A DNA stretch of 64,000 nucleotides, from positions 930,001 through 994,000 of the forward strand of contig CAWASG010000001.1 in NCBI GenBank assembly GCA_963784615.1, written 5' to 3'. The notes beneath the pieces were generated by a model, which had not been told where the DNA came from, searched no databases, and saw nothing but the letters and a program-made list of their open reading frames with translations. Both the position numbers and the translations under genes were made by a program. Shown piece by piece: positions 26,059-36,151 of the stretch. This stretch comes from UBA11403 sp963784615. GTDB taxonomy: Bacteria; Pseudomonadota; Gammaproteobacteria; Legionellales; Legionellaceae. Every line of letters starts with the position of its first letter. Positions within the stretch are counted from its first letter, which is position 1.

Positions 26059-27726
26059 CTACTCCCAAACGACGCCAACAGGCTGTGCAACCGTATTGAG
26101 AATCGCCTCTTGATGTGCCGCTTCGATACTACGTCGTCTGATTTTCACCGTCGGTGTAAGACAATGATTGGCAATCGTCCATGGTTCATTGATTACCATA
26201 ATATGGCTAATTTTCTCGTGGTTCTTAAGTTCACGATTCACATTATGTTGCAGTTTACGGAGCGCTTCTTTGACTGCGTTTTCATCTTTAATATCTGCAG
26301 TACTCGACAAATTAACCAATAAAATATTACTGGGCAACATTTTACCAACTAAGCAGCAATGCTCAATGAGACCTGTTGTGAGAAATTTGTCTTCAATCGC
26401 TGCAGGTGCAACAAACTCACCTTTTTGATTTTTGAAATTCTCGGAAATTCGACCCAAAATTTTAACGCGTTTTTTCGAATCAATTTCAACAAGATCCCCC
26501 GTTTTCAACCAGCCATCCTCAGTGAACGTATTGAGCGTGAGATTCGGCTCTTTGTAATATTCTTTCATCAAGCATGGTGAATTAACCAGCAACTCACCCG
26601 CGTCACTTTGTTTAATCTCTACGCCATATCGCGCGTTGCCGACAAAACCAGGCTTGATATCATTGCGCATCGTCAGCGTCGTGTATCCAAAGTCTTCTGT
26701 CTGACCACTGCCCTCTTGAATATGAATATTCAATTTCTTAAAAAATTCAACAACCGCTGATGGCAAATGAGCCGCGCCAGAAACACAGAGGCAACATCGT
26801 GATAAACCAAGCTGTTTTTTTATTTTATTTTTTACAATATTTGAAATAACAGGGACATGTAATAACCAGCCTATTTTTTTCTTTTCAATCTGCTGCTCAA
26901 TTCGCTGCTTAAACATCGACCAAATTCGAGGTACGCCGGTGAACACCGTCGGCTGAACATCATAGAGATTTTTGGAGAATCTCTCCAGACTTTCCACAAA
27001 CGATACATCACAATCAATAACCAAACTCGCCAACTGTATTGTTGAGCGCTCATAAACATGAGCTAACGGTAAGTAGGACAGTAAATGATGTGGCTTATTG
27101 AGCGGAACCAGCCGTTGTAAATCAGCAAATAACGTATCCATATAACGAGACACAGCTGCATGCGTAAAGACAATCCCCTTCGGATCTCCAGTCGTACCTG
27201 AAGAGTAAATAATGGTATACATTTCTTCAGGATCTGGAATGACAATATCGACCATGGGTGCGCAGTTCAATACATCGTCCCATTGATACGTTGTACTTAA
27301 ATTCAAATGATAAGGGAAATTAATCGTTTTGAACGCTTCAGGAATATAGGCTCGTGTCCGATTATGGGCATCGAGTTTCCCGATAAATACCAGCTTCACT
27401 TCAGCATGATTCAAAATATAATCGATTGTTTGCTTATTTTGATTAGGAAACAACGGAACATTCACCATACCGGCCAAAGTAATTCCAAAATCGGCTATCA
27501 GCCATTCTGCGCAGTTTTTTGAAAAAATAGAAACGCAATCACCACGCTTTAGTCCGGCGTTGATTAACATTGTGGCAACTTGTCTAGCCTGATGAACAAC
27601 CTCAGCCCAAGTCATCTCTTGCCACTGTCCTTCATGCGGTTGTCTTAAATAGACTTTATCACCACACTCTTTTTCTTTTTGTAATAATTGTTGACACAAT
27701 AATTGATTTTTTTTATTCAAAGTCAT
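26059..27726 (-). CDS. Long-chain fatty acid-CoA ligase (AMP-forming)
   Basis: 555 residues, ANL superfamily. Activates fatty acids to acyl-AMP and then acyl-CoA, for degradation or lipid synthesis. The AMP-binding P-loop YSSGTTGDPKG (about 170-180) is intact, with the GSGQTEDFGYTT (A5) motif near 338-349 and GWLKTGDLVEID (A7) near 404-415, and a C-terminal lysine-containing domain. It is closest in style to the FAA/FadD15 group. It starts 2 bases after tldD ends, so it is the third gene of the nit-tldD-ligase operon. Confidence 0.9.
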   Translation of the reverse strand: MTLNKKNQLLCQQLLQKEKECGDKVYLRQPHEGQWQEMTWAEVVHQARQVATMLINAGLKRGDCVSIFSKNCAEWLIADFGITLAGMVNVPLFPNQNKQTIDYILNHAEVKLVFIGKLDAHNRTRAYIPEAFKTINFPYHLNLSTTYQWDDVLNCAPMVDIVIPDPEEMYTIIYSSGTTGDPKGIVFTHAAVSRYMDTLFADLQRLVPLNKPHHLLSYLPLAHVYERSTIQLASLVIDCDVSFVESLERFSKNLYDVQPTVFTGVPRIWSMFKQRIEQQIEKKKIGWLLHVPVISNIVKNKIKKQLGLSRCCLCVSGAAHLPSAVVEFFKKLNIHIQEGSGQTEDFGYTTLTMRNDIKPGFVGNARYGVEIKQSDAGELLVNSPCLMKEYYKEPNLTLNTFTEDGWLKTGDLVEIDSKKRVKILGRISENFKNQKGEFVAPAAIEDKFLTTGLIEHCCLVGKMLPSNILLVNLSSTADIKDENAVKEALRKLQHNVNRELKNHEKISHIMVINEPWTIANHCLTPTVKIRRRSIEAAHQEAILNTVAQPVGVVWE

Positions 27727-27728
27727 TT

Positions 27729-29174
27729 TTATCCTCTAGTCCCGCCAACAGTCAAAGCATCAATTTTCAGTGTTGGCTGTCCTACGCCTACAGGTACTGA
27801 TTGCCCATCCTTTCCACATACACCTATTCCTGAATCCAAAGCCAAATCATGACCAACCATACTGATTTTTTTCATGACATCAGGGCCATTGCCAATCAGT
27901 GTGGCGCCTTTCACAGGTCGCGTCACCTTACCGTCTTCTATCAAGTAAGCCTCACTCGCCGAAAATACAAATTGGCCGGAGGTAATATCCACTTGCCCCC
28001 CACCAAAATTCACTGCATATAAGCCGCGTTTAACTGATTTAATAATTTCTGCAGGATCATATTGTCCTGCAAGCATATAAGTATTCGTCATTCGTGGCAT
28101 TGGCACATGGCCGTATGACTCACGTCGACAATTGCCTGTGGGCTGCATGCCCATCAGCTTGGCGTTCAGTTTATCTTGCATATAATTCACCAAGACGCCA
28201 TCTTCAATCAATGTGGTGCATTGTGTGGGCGTGCCTTCATCATCAACCGTCAATGAACCACGTCTATCGGGAAGTGTGCCATTGTCGACTACCGTCACAC
28301 CTTTTGATGCGACTTGTTCACCCATTCGACCGGAAAACGTCGATAAGCCTTTGCGATTAAAATCACCTTCCAATCCATGCCCAACGGCTTCATGAAGTAA
28401 CACACCAGGCCAACCCGATCCCAAGACGACAGGCATCTCCCCTGCTGGTGCATCTTCAGCTTCTAAATTAATCAACGCCTCTCTAACCGCTTCGCGGGCA
28501 TAGCCCATTGCTCGGTCTTTTTCTGTAAAATATGAATACGCGACACGCCCACCGCCGCCGGAGCGCGCACTTTCACGGCGACCGTTCTGTTCAACAATAA
28601 CACTCACGTTGACACTCACTTGCGGCCTGATATCAGCCACCATGCGGCCATCCAATCCCACAATCATCACCACTTCATAGCTGCCACTTAGCGATGCATT
28701 CACTTGTATGACGCGTGGATCAATTCGTCTGGCTTCTTTATCAATCGCCTCAAGTAATGCGATTTTCTCAAGTTTCGTCATCCCTTCAATGGGATTGATT
28801 CCTTGATACCGAATCACTGGTGTAGAAGCAATTTTAACGGGTAATTGAACGACTGATCCTGAGAAAGCAATGGAACGCGCCGCATCGGCGGCACGTTCCA
28901 TTGCGGGTAATAGAATATCATCGCAATATGCATATCCCGTTTTATCGCCACTGACTGCACGAACGCCAACACCGCGATCAATCGAAAAGCTACCGCTTTT
29001 CACTTCGGAATCTTCCAAATGCCATGACTCATAACTGGAACTTTGAAAATACAAATCGGCATCATCAACATGGCGATTTAACATGGAGCGGATTAATTTA
29101 TCAAGGCTCGATTCATCCAACGAGGCAGGAACTAACAGGAGTTCCTTTGCAACTATCAAAGCTTCTTTCATCAA
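27729..29174 (-). CDS. tldD: Metalloprotease TldD
   Basis: 481 residues as in E. coli TldD (481). TldD and TldE (PmbA) form a heterodimeric zinc protease that trims unfolded or modified peptides. The catalytic HEAVGHGLEGD (HExxxH) is near 262-272, and the C-terminal region with a conserved CGKDGQ is present. No tldE is in the window. Its start overlaps the end of the nitrilase gene by 4 bases. Confidence 0.96.
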   Translation of the reverse strand: MMKEALIVAKELLLVPASLDESSLDKLIRSMLNRHVDDADLYFQSSSYESWHLEDSEVKSGSFSIDRGVGVRAVSGDKTGYAYCDDILLPAMERAADAARSIAFSGSVVQLPVKIASTPVIRYQGINPIEGMTKLEKIALLEAIDKEARRIDPRVIQVNASLSGSYEVVMIVGLDGRMVADIRPQVSVNVSVIVEQNGRRESARSGGGGRVAYSYFTEKDRAMGYAREAVREALINLEAEDAPAGEMPVVLGSGWPGVLLHEAVGHGLEGDFNRKGLSTFSGRMGEQVASKGVTVVDNGTLPDRRGSLTVDDEGTPTQCTTLIEDGVLVNYMQDKLNAKLMGMQPTGNCRRESYGHVPMPRMTNTYMLAGQYDPAEIIKSVKRGLYAVNFGGGQVDITSGQFVFSASEAYLIEDGKVTRPVKGATLIGNGPDVMKKISMVGHDLALDSGIGVCGKDGQSVPVGVGQPTLKIDALTVGGTRG

Positions 29175-29986
29175 TTCTCCATTTTTAATACATGATGTTC
29201 ATTACATGGGAACATCTTGCGCAATTGTCGCAAGCGCGATAAATCAATATCCGCAGCAACAACGCCTGATTCCTTTTGTTGCTCAGCAATCACACTGCCC
29301 CATGGATCAATAATCATACTATGACCATAAGTATGACGGCCATTATCATGAACGCCGCCTTGATTTGCTGCCAATACATAACACAGATTCTCAACCGCAC
29401 GAGCTCGACATAAGATATCCCAATGTGCTGCGCCTGTCACTGCTGTAAACGCAGAAGGGATGGCAAATACTTCAGCGCCCTGGAGCAATAATTGCTGGTA
29501 GAGCTCTGGAAAACGTAAATCATAACATACTGTTAAGCCAACACGACCTATTGGCGTATCCACTACAACGACTTTATCACCAGGCTCAATCGTATGAGAC
29601 TCCTGGTGCGCCTCCTCGTCTGATACACGCACATCAAATAAATGAATCTTATCATAACGCGCAACACATTTGCCTGCATCATCATACACCAAGCAACTCG
29701 ATCTCACCCGCGAACTCTCTCCTTTCAATGGCAATGTCCCGGCGATGACCCACATTTTATATTGCTTCGCACATCTGGCAACAGCTTCTTGAATATCACC
29801 TTTACCATAGATTTCAGCAATGGCTAACTTGTCCGTCTCTTGCTTTCCCATAAAGGCAAAATTCTCCGGCAAGACCAGCAGTTTCGCGTCTGCAGCCTGG
29901 GCTTCTGAAAAATAGGATTGTAATGCCGTTAAGTTAGAAGCAACTTGTGATGAACTGACCATTTGTACTACGGCAGTAATTGCCAT
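29171..29986 (-). CDS. Nitrilase-superfamily amidohydrolase (Nit2-like)
   Basis: 271 residues. The catalytic triad is visible: Glu in LPENFAF (about 39-45), Lys in YDKIHLFD (about 111-118) and Cys in VCYDLRFPELYQ (about 153-164). This subfamily (NIT1/Nit2, YbeM-like) hydrolyses deaminated glutathione or omega-amides. It is first in the operon with tldD and acyl-CoA ligase; nit-tldD adjacency is common in proteobacteria. Confidence 0.93.
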   Translation of the reverse strand: MAITAVVQMVSSSQVASNLTALQSYFSEAQAADAKLLVLPENFAFMGKQETDKLAIAEIYGKGDIQEAVARCAKQYKMWVIAGTLPLKGESSRVRSSCLVYDDAGKCVARYDKIHLFDVRVSDEEAHQESHTIEPGDKVVVVDTPIGRVGLTVCYDLRFPELYQQLLLQGAEVFAIPSAFTAVTGAAHWDILCRARAVENLCYVLAANQGGVHDNGRHTYGHSMIIDPWGSVIAEQQKESGVVAADIDLSRLRQLRKMFPCNEHHVLKMEN

Positions 29987-30158
29987 TTAACTATCCTTTA
30001 TAGATTGACCTTCGTCCGATTTCTATTATCAAAACGCTAGTTTAGGCGAGTTCACTCACATAGCCAAGTCTGCAAATAAAAAAATGTCGTTAAAAATATA
30101 TGCACAATGTACATAATGGTCTAGTATAAATGGTATATCACGGAGGAGTTAAACCGCT

Positions 30159-31844
30159 ATGAAAACCTTAAGCGATCAAGTTGTGCAGATTCTTTCCGAT
30201 GCAGGATTAAACCGAGCTTACGGTGTTCCAGGTGATGCGATTGATTTAATTCTTGCAGCCATACACGAGCGGCATGATTTTGATTTTTATCTCACCCGGC
30301 ATGAGGAAGGCGCCGGTTTTATGGCAAGTGCCCACGCAAAGTTAACAGGGGAAATGTGTGTGGTTCTTGCCTGCCAGGGGCCAGGATCCGCCCACCTTTT
30401 AGAAGCAATGTACGATGCCAAATTGGATAAAGTTCCGATGCTCGTCATTACAGGGCAAATTGAAAGTGCGTTAATCGGCACAAACACCGTTCAAGAAATC
30501 AATCAACTTTCATTATTTGAAGATGCAACCTGCTTTAATCGCGAAGTGCGTTCGGCTAATAATTTAATCGATATTCTCCAATTAGCGATTCAAATTGCCC
30601 GAGTTAAACGTGGTGTCGCTCACGTATCCATCGCGACTGATATATTACGTCTACCTTCTGTTCAATATATTCCAAATAATCCCGTTTACCATTTGGATTG
30701 TGAAATTGCACCAACAGAAGCCGCTCTCAATCAAGCTGCAGACATTCTTAATCGTCATGACAGCGTCACCATTCTCTATGGCGGTGGTTGTTATCAAGCC
30801 CGAGATGAACTGGTTAAAGTTGCAGAATTACTCTCCGCGCCCATGGTTCACACGGTTCGATCTAAAGACATTATCGACAATCGGCATCCTCATTATGCCG
30901 GCGGGATTGGCATGAAAGGCTCTCGTAATGGGTGTTATTATGTTAAGCATTGCGAAGCTCTACTCGTTGTCGGCTGCAGTTTTGCCTGGCGAGAGTTTTA
31001 TCCTGAAGATGTACCCATCATTCAAATCGATATTAACCCAGAGCGAATTGGCATCCGTTGTCGTGTTGAGGCAGCGCTGTTGGGCGATGCGAAAATCACC
31101 CTCGCACGTTTGGCTGAAAAATTAGATCAAAAGAAGGACGCGCGATTTTTAGAGGGTGCGCAAAAAGCACATATCGAGGCCATTCACGCATTAAGCAAAA
31201 AAGCAGGGCTGCGTGAAGACTCAGAACCCATCGGCTCACCTGTACTCACCCATATCATCAACAATCATTTAAAAGAAAATGCCATCGTAACGGTTGATGC
31301 GGGTACTGTCTCCGTTTGGGCAAATAACTGGTTATCGCTCAATGGAAGACAACGGCTCATCGGATCAACTGAATTAGGCACGCTTGGATTTGCAATGCCT
31401 GCAGCTATTGGTTGCCAAATCGCCTGTCCTGATCGTCAAGTCGTTGCTTTATGCGGCGATGGCGGATTTCAAATGACCATGGGAGATTTTTCTACCGCGG
31501 TGAAATATCAACTGCCGATTACGGTGATTATTTATAATAATTTCAGCTATCACTTTATCGAACTTGAACAAATGAAAGAAGGTGTCGCACAGTGTTACAC
31601 CAAGCTCAGCAACCCGGATTATGCCAAACTGGCGGAAGCTTTCGGCGGTGAAGGCTTCCGCGTGATCAAAGCCAGTGAAATCGACACAGCGATTCAACAG
31701 GCTTTCGCATCTAAAAAACCATGTATCGTGGATGTACTGGTGAATCCAGACGAGCTTATTCAACCCAACAAACTATCCTTTTCACTCGCCACACATTTTA
31801 TCGAAGGCTATTTAAAAACAAAATTTTCTAAATCTAATGATTAG
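30159..31844 (+). CDS. Pyruvate oxidase / acetolactate synthase-like ThDP enzyme
   Basis: 561 residues. The ThDP-activating Glu is in RHEEGAGFMASAHAKLTG (Glu near 49) and the Mg/ThDP motif GDGGFQMTMGDF is near 433-444. The order of Pyr, central and PP domains is that of POX/AHAS/PoxB. The C-terminal lipid-binding amphipathic tail of E. coli PoxB is not obvious. It probably oxidatively decarboxylates pyruvate or condenses 2-keto acids; the exact reaction is not determinable here. It has GGAGGAG upstream of the ATG and stands alone. Confidence 0.85.
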   Translation: MKTLSDQVVQILSDAGLNRAYGVPGDAIDLILAAIHERHDFDFYLTRHEEGAGFMASAHAKLTGEMCVVLACQGPGSAHLLEAMYDAKLDKVPMLVITGQIESALIGTNTVQEINQLSLFEDATCFNREVRSANNLIDILQLAIQIARVKRGVAHVSIATDILRLPSVQYIPNNPVYHLDCEIAPTEAALNQAADILNRHDSVTILYGGGCYQARDELVKVAELLSAPMVHTVRSKDIIDNRHPHYAGGIGMKGSRNGCYYVKHCEALLVVGCSFAWREFYPEDVPIIQIDINPERIGIRCRVEAALLGDAKITLARLAEKLDQKKDARFLEGAQKAHIEAIHALSKKAGLREDSEPIGSPVLTHIINNHLKENAIVTVDAGTVSVWANNWLSLNGRQRLIGSTELGTLGFAMPAAIGCQIACPDRQVVALCGDGGFQMTMGDFSTAVKYQLPITVIIYNNFSYHFIELEQMKEGVAQCYTKLSNPDYAKLAEAFGGEGFRVIKASEIDTAIQQAFASKKPCIVDVLVNPDELIQPNKLSFSLATHFIEGYLKTKFSKSND

Positions 31845-31977
31845 GGTCTGTTGATAACGGCACTAAGTTAAGGGATTATTGACCCAATCGAAATAATGGC
31901 CCCCATAAATCCTGATCGTTTTAAAACTGAATAATGCTATACTGAATGTTTTATAACAGGACTGAAGGTTTTATAAC

Positions 31978-32762
31978 ATGGATGATGGCTCGTTAATAGA
32001 GATTGGTTATAGCTTTCTGGTGAAGCATTATGCGCTTAATATAATACCGCATTATCGTGCGAGTTATATCACTCAAACAGGGCGCGGATCCACGTCACTG
32101 AAACAAAACCAGCCGATTTATCTTCATTGATGGAAGATTTTTTAAGATCCGAAAAAAAATTATTCCAGTCAGATGTACACCCGGTCGTCATTGCGGCAAT
32201 ACTATCCTTTGGTTTTGTTTTTTTACATCCCTTTGAAGATGGTAATGGAAGAATACATCGATTTCTTATCCATTACGTATTATCAAAAAAAAAGTTTACG
32301 CCTGATCGAATCATTTTTCCCATTTCCGCGGTAATGCTGGAAAATATGCGAAAATATGATGAAACATTAGAATCATTTTCTAAACCATTATTGCAAGCAA
32401 TAGGACAGTATGATCTGAGCGATAACGGTGAACTCACTGTAACGCCTGCAACAAAACAACATTACCAATATATGGACTTTACACGGTTTGCAGAATACCT
32501 GTTTGAATGTATTGAATTAACGCTCTCAGAATATTTTCAACGTGAATTACATTTTATTGTGTGTTACGACAAAACAAAACTGGCGATTCAACGAATTATT
32601 GATATGCCTGATATTAAAATAGACCGGATTATTCGTTGTATCGCACAAAATCAAGGTGTCCTGGGAACAAAAATGCGCAGAACCTATTTTCAGGAATTAC
32701 TCACCGAACAAATTAAAGCCATTGAACGCATCGTGAAAAAAGAAATGCCTGTTATAAAATAA
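31978..32762 (+). pseudogene. Fic-domain protein, internally deleted and frameshifted
   Basis: The N-terminus is encoded from 31978 (MDDGSLIEIGYSFLVKHYAL, then NIIPHYRASYI) and stops at 32129. The C-terminal part continues in another frame (ADLSSLMEDF onward, to 32762) and carries the intact Fic motif HPFEDGNGRIHR (32229-32264). In full-length relatives of this Fic family these two parts are separated by roughly 250-300 residues, so a large internal deletion fused them out of frame near 32105-32120. Fic enzymes AMPylate target proteins. Translation from 32127/32130 could still give a 210-residue Fic-core protein. Confidence 0.8.
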
Positions 32763-32843
32763 CCGTAGTTAGGCTTTGTTTTCTAACCCAATTATGAGTA
32801 TTCTATTCAGGCTTTAAAATCTCGCCCATAAGGAGATAAACCC

Positions 32844-33920
32844 GTGTCTACGATTGTCGCACATTTTGAAATACCCTATACCCAACTGCTCAGTCCTGAA
32901 GGTGAGTTGTCTGGCCCTTTGCCGGATTTTGCACGAGAACCTTCAACGCTCACCTATTTATACCGGCAAATGGTTCGCGCGCGCGTTTTTGATAAAAAAG
33001 CCATTGCCCTGCAACGCACCGGCAAAATGGGAACGTATGCGCCCATTAATGGCCAGGAAGCAATTTCAACTGCTATTGGTCATGCCATGCTGGCTGAAGA
33101 TGTTTTTATTCCCTACTACAGAGATTATGCTGCGCAATTTCAACGTGGCGTCAAAATGTCTGAAATCCTCAAATATTGGGGCGGTGATGAACGCGGCAGT
33201 CAATTTTCTTGCAATTCTGAAGACCTGCCGATTTGCGTGCCGATTGCCTCTCAATGCCTCCATGCAGCGGGTGTTGCCTTTGCATTTAAATATCGCAGCC
33301 AAGCCCGTGTTGCGGTGGTTTGCATTGGTGATGGTGGCACGTCTGAGGGAGATTTCTATGAGGCAATTAACGTCGCTGGCACGTGGAAACTTCCTGTCGT
33401 CTTCATTATTAATAATAACCGCTGGGCGATATCAGTCCCACTTAATCAACAAACTGCGGCAGAAACCTTGGCACAAAAAGCCATTGCAGCAGGATTTGAG
33501 GGTGTGCAAGTAGACGGTAATGATCTGCTGGCTACGCGAAAAATCATAGGCGATGCGATTGATAAAGCACGACGAGGTGAAGGTCCAACACTGATTGAAG
33601 CGCTCACGTACCGCCTCTCCGATCACACCACTGCCGATGATGCTACTCGCTATCAGCCGTCTGATGAGGTCAAGGCCGCCACGCCCAAAGAACCCATTCG
33701 ACGCTTTAGACATTTTTTACACCAGCAACAACTGTGGGATGAAGCAAAAGAAAAAGCACTACTTGAGTCTTGCGCTGAAGAAGTACAGCAGGCTGTGGAT
33801 GAGTATTTGAATGCGACGCCGCAACCCATCACCAGCATTTTTGATTATCACTATGCTGAACTACCCGATTACCTCATAGAACAACGCGCCATTGCCATAG
33901 AGGAGTTTCAACATGGCTGA
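32844..33920 (+). CDS. pdhA: Pyruvate (2-oxoacid) dehydrogenase E1 component, alpha subunit
   Basis: 358 residues of the heterotetrameric E1 type. Decarboxylates the 2-oxoacid with ThDP and passes the acyl group to lipoyl-E2. The ThDP motif GDGGTSEGDFYEAINVAGTW (about 158-177) ends at NNNRWAIS. The phosphorylation-loop type sequence YRLSDHTTADDATRY is present. It may act on pyruvate or branched-chain oxoacids; the family does not separate cleanly by sequence. Its stop overlaps pdhB by 8 bases. Confidence 0.92.
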   Translation: MSTIVAHFEIPYTQLLSPEGELSGPLPDFAREPSTLTYLYRQMVRARVFDKKAIALQRTGKMGTYAPINGQEAISTAIGHAMLAEDVFIPYYRDYAAQFQRGVKMSEILKYWGGDERGSQFSCNSEDLPICVPIASQCLHAAGVAFAFKYRSQARVAVVCIGDGGTSEGDFYEAINVAGTWKLPVVFIINNNRWAISVPLNQQTAAETLAQKAIAAGFEGVQVDGNDLLATRKIIGDAIDKARRGEGPTLIEALTYRLSDHTTADDATRYQPSDEVKAATPKEPIRRFRHFLHQQQLWDEAKEKALLESCAEEVQQAVDEYLNATPQPITSIFDYHYAELPDYLIEQRAIAIEEFQHG

Positions 33921-34887
33921 TATCACTTTATTGGAAGCCGTCACGCAAGCGTTAGCCTATGAACTCGCAAATGATGACAACGTTGTCATATTTGGAGAAG
34001 ACGTTGGTAAAAACGGTGGTGTATTTCGCGCAACCGAGGGCTTGCAAGCCCGCTTTGGCGAAAAGCGTGTATTTGATTCCCCTTTGGCTGAATCAATGAT
34101 TGCAGGGCTTGCTGTTGGCATGTCGCTTCAAGGGATCAAGCCCGTTGCTGAATTTCAGTTTATGGGGTTTATTTATCCCGCCATGAACCAAATCATCACC
34201 CATGCTGCACGTATGCGTAACCGCACCCGTGGTCGTTTGCACTGCCCTATCGTGTTTCGTGCCCCATTTGGCGGTGGTATTCGTGCACCGGAGCATCATT
34301 CTGAGAGTACTGAGGCATTGTTTGCACACATACCTGGCTTACAAGTTGTGATTCCATCTTCGCCCAAACGCGCTTATGGGTTACTGCTTGCTGCCATTCG
34401 CAACCCTGATCCCGTTATTTTTCTTGAGCCCAAGCGCATTTATCGGCTGGTCAAGCAACCCGTTCCAGATAACGGCGAAGCCCTACCTTTAGGCAAATGT
34501 TTTACATTGCAAGAAGGCGAAGATGTAACCCTTATCAGTTGGGGCGCGAGCATGCATGAAACGCTGCAAGCAGCCAGCCAACTCGCAGAGGAAGGCATAT
34601 CATGTGAAATCATTGATGTTGCCACCATCAAGCCTCTGGATATTGAAACAATCCTCACTTCAGTTGAAAAAACGGGTCGCTGCGTCATCGTTCACGAAGG
34701 AGCCAAAACCTGTGGCGTGGGTGCAGAGATTTCCGCCCTCATCATGGAAAATATCATGGCTGATTTGCTAGCCCCTGTTCAAAGGGTCACAGGTTATGAT
34801 GTGGTCATGCCTTATTTTCAATTGGAAAAACACTATATACCGAGCGTTCATCGTATTAAAAGCTGTGTTTTAAGCATAATGGAGTGA
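33913..34887 (+). CDS. pdhB: Pyruvate (2-oxoacid) dehydrogenase E1 component, beta subunit
   Basis: 324 residues. It pairs with the alpha subunit to complete the ThDP sites. The N-terminal GEDVGKNGGVFRATEGL (about 28-44) and the RMRNRTRGRLHCPIVFRAPFGGG region are typical. The C-terminal transketolase-like domain (TGRCVIVHEGAKTCGVGAEI) is intact. It is the middle gene of pdhABC, overlapping the first and ending 2 bases before the E2 ATG. Confidence 0.93.
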   Translation: MADITLLEAVTQALAYELANDDNVVIFGEDVGKNGGVFRATEGLQARFGEKRVFDSPLAESMIAGLAVGMSLQGIKPVAEFQFMGFIYPAMNQIITHAARMRNRTRGRLHCPIVFRAPFGGGIRAPEHHSESTEALFAHIPGLQVVIPSSPKRAYGLLLAAIRNPDPVIFLEPKRIYRLVKQPVPDNGEALPLGKCFTLQEGEDVTLISWGASMHETLQAASQLAEEGISCEIIDVATIKPLDIETILTSVEKTGRCVIVHEGAKTCGVGAEISALIMENIMADLLAPVQRVTGYDVVMPYFQLEKHYIPSVHRIKSCVLSIME

Positions 34888-34889
34888 AA

Positions 34890-35999
34890 ATGGAACTATT
34901 TAATTTACCTGATTTAGGCGAAGGTTTGCCCGATGCTGAAATTCATGAATGGTTTGTCAAAGAAGGCGATGTTGTTCGCGCTGACCAGCCACTCGTATCC
35001 ATGGAAACAGCAAAAGCAGTCGTTGAAGTCCCCTGCCCGCAAGATGGCACCATTGTTAAATGCTATGGAAAACCCGGTGATGTTATCAAAACTGGCCATC
35101 CGCTTGTGGCCTTTGCAGAAGGACAAAAATCCTCACGCGATAAAGGAACCGTTGTTGGCAAGCTTGAAGAAAGCACAGTTTCCACAGAAGACAACTTTAC
35201 AATCGGAGCGGCCACAACAAGAGGAACGCGTCCAAAAGCAACACCCGGGGTTCGTCTATTGGCGAAAAAACTCGGCTGTGATATTGCAAGTATAAAAGGC
35301 ACTGGCGAGTTTGGCGTTATCACACTGGACGATGTGCAACGTGAAGCGGACAGTCAAGCTACACTACCCGAAGGCTACGAGCCACTGCAGGGCGTGCGTC
35401 GCGCGATGCTGACTCACATGGTTCAATCGCATCGTGAAGTGGTGCCGGTCTCTATTTTTGATGAAGCCGACATTCACCATTGGACCGATGACACTGACAT
35501 CACAACACGACTCATCCGCGCCATCATTGACGCAACTCAACAAGAACCCGCCCTCAATTCCTGGTTTGACACAGCACATAGCGCAAGAAAACCATTTGAA
35601 TCGGTTCATCTGGGTCTTGCTATGGATAGTAAAGACGGCCTGTTTGTTCCTGTCATCCACAATGCAGACACTTATTCTGATGCAGCGCTACGCAAGATGA
35701 TCAACGAATTAAAAACGGGCGTTCAATCACGCACCGTTCCACCCGAACAATTAAAAGGCGCCACCATCACGCTTTCCAACTTCGGTAAATTCGCCGGACG
35801 GTTTGCAAGCCCGATCATTGTTCCGCCTATGGTTGCTATTCTTGCCGTTGGTCGACTATATGAAGCCGCGGTCAGTCATAATGGCAAAATAGAGTCACAT
35901 CGTTTATTACCGCTATCCCTAAGTTTCGATCACCGCGCGGTAACTGGCGGTGAAGCCACGAGATTCTTAGGTGCGGTTATGGCGTCACTGCAAAAATAA
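34890..35999 (+). CDS. pdhC: Dihydrolipoamide acyltransferase (E2) of 2-oxoacid dehydrogenase
   Basis: 369 residues from the ATG at 34890 (GGAG 5 bases upstream). One N-terminal lipoyl domain with the modified Lys in SMETAKAVVEVP (about 37-48), a short hinge, a peripheral-subunit-binding domain (TPGVRLLAKKLGCDIASI, about 110-127), then the catalytic CAT domain. The active-site motif reads DHRAVTGGEA near 350, with Thr where the textbook HRxxDG has Asp. No E3 gene follows; E3 must be supplied elsewhere. Confidence 0.92.
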   Translation: MELFNLPDLGEGLPDAEIHEWFVKEGDVVRADQPLVSMETAKAVVEVPCPQDGTIVKCYGKPGDVIKTGHPLVAFAEGQKSSRDKGTVVGKLEESTVSTEDNFTIGAATTRGTRPKATPGVRLLAKKLGCDIASIKGTGEFGVITLDDVQREADSQATLPEGYEPLQGVRRAMLTHMVQSHREVVPVSIFDEADIHHWTDDTDITTRLIRAIIDATQQEPALNSWFDTAHSARKPFESVHLGLAMDSKDGLFVPVIHNADTYSDAALRKMINELKTGVQSRTVPPEQLKGATITLSNFGKFAGRFASPIIVPPMVAILAVGRLYEAAVSHNGKIESHRLLPLSLSFDHRAVTGGEATRFLGAVMASLQK

Positions 36000-36030
36000 T
36001 TGGCTTCTCAATGAACCGTAGGTTGGCGCG

Positions 36031-36111
36031 TAGGTTGGGTTGAGGCTGGTAAGCCGAAGCCCAACATAGATGGTTTTGTTGGGCTTCGGCTTACCAGCCT
36101 CAACCCAACCT
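36031..36111. repeat. Palindromic repeat, family A copy 4
   Basis: Arms 36031-36066 and 36077-36111, nearly identical to copies 2 and 3 (TAGGTTGGGTTGAGGCTGGT core). It lies 30 bases downstream of the pdhC stop codon. Confidence 0.88.
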
Positions 36112-36151
36112 TGCTAAAACACCATCCATTTTTCTCATACATGCTTATATG

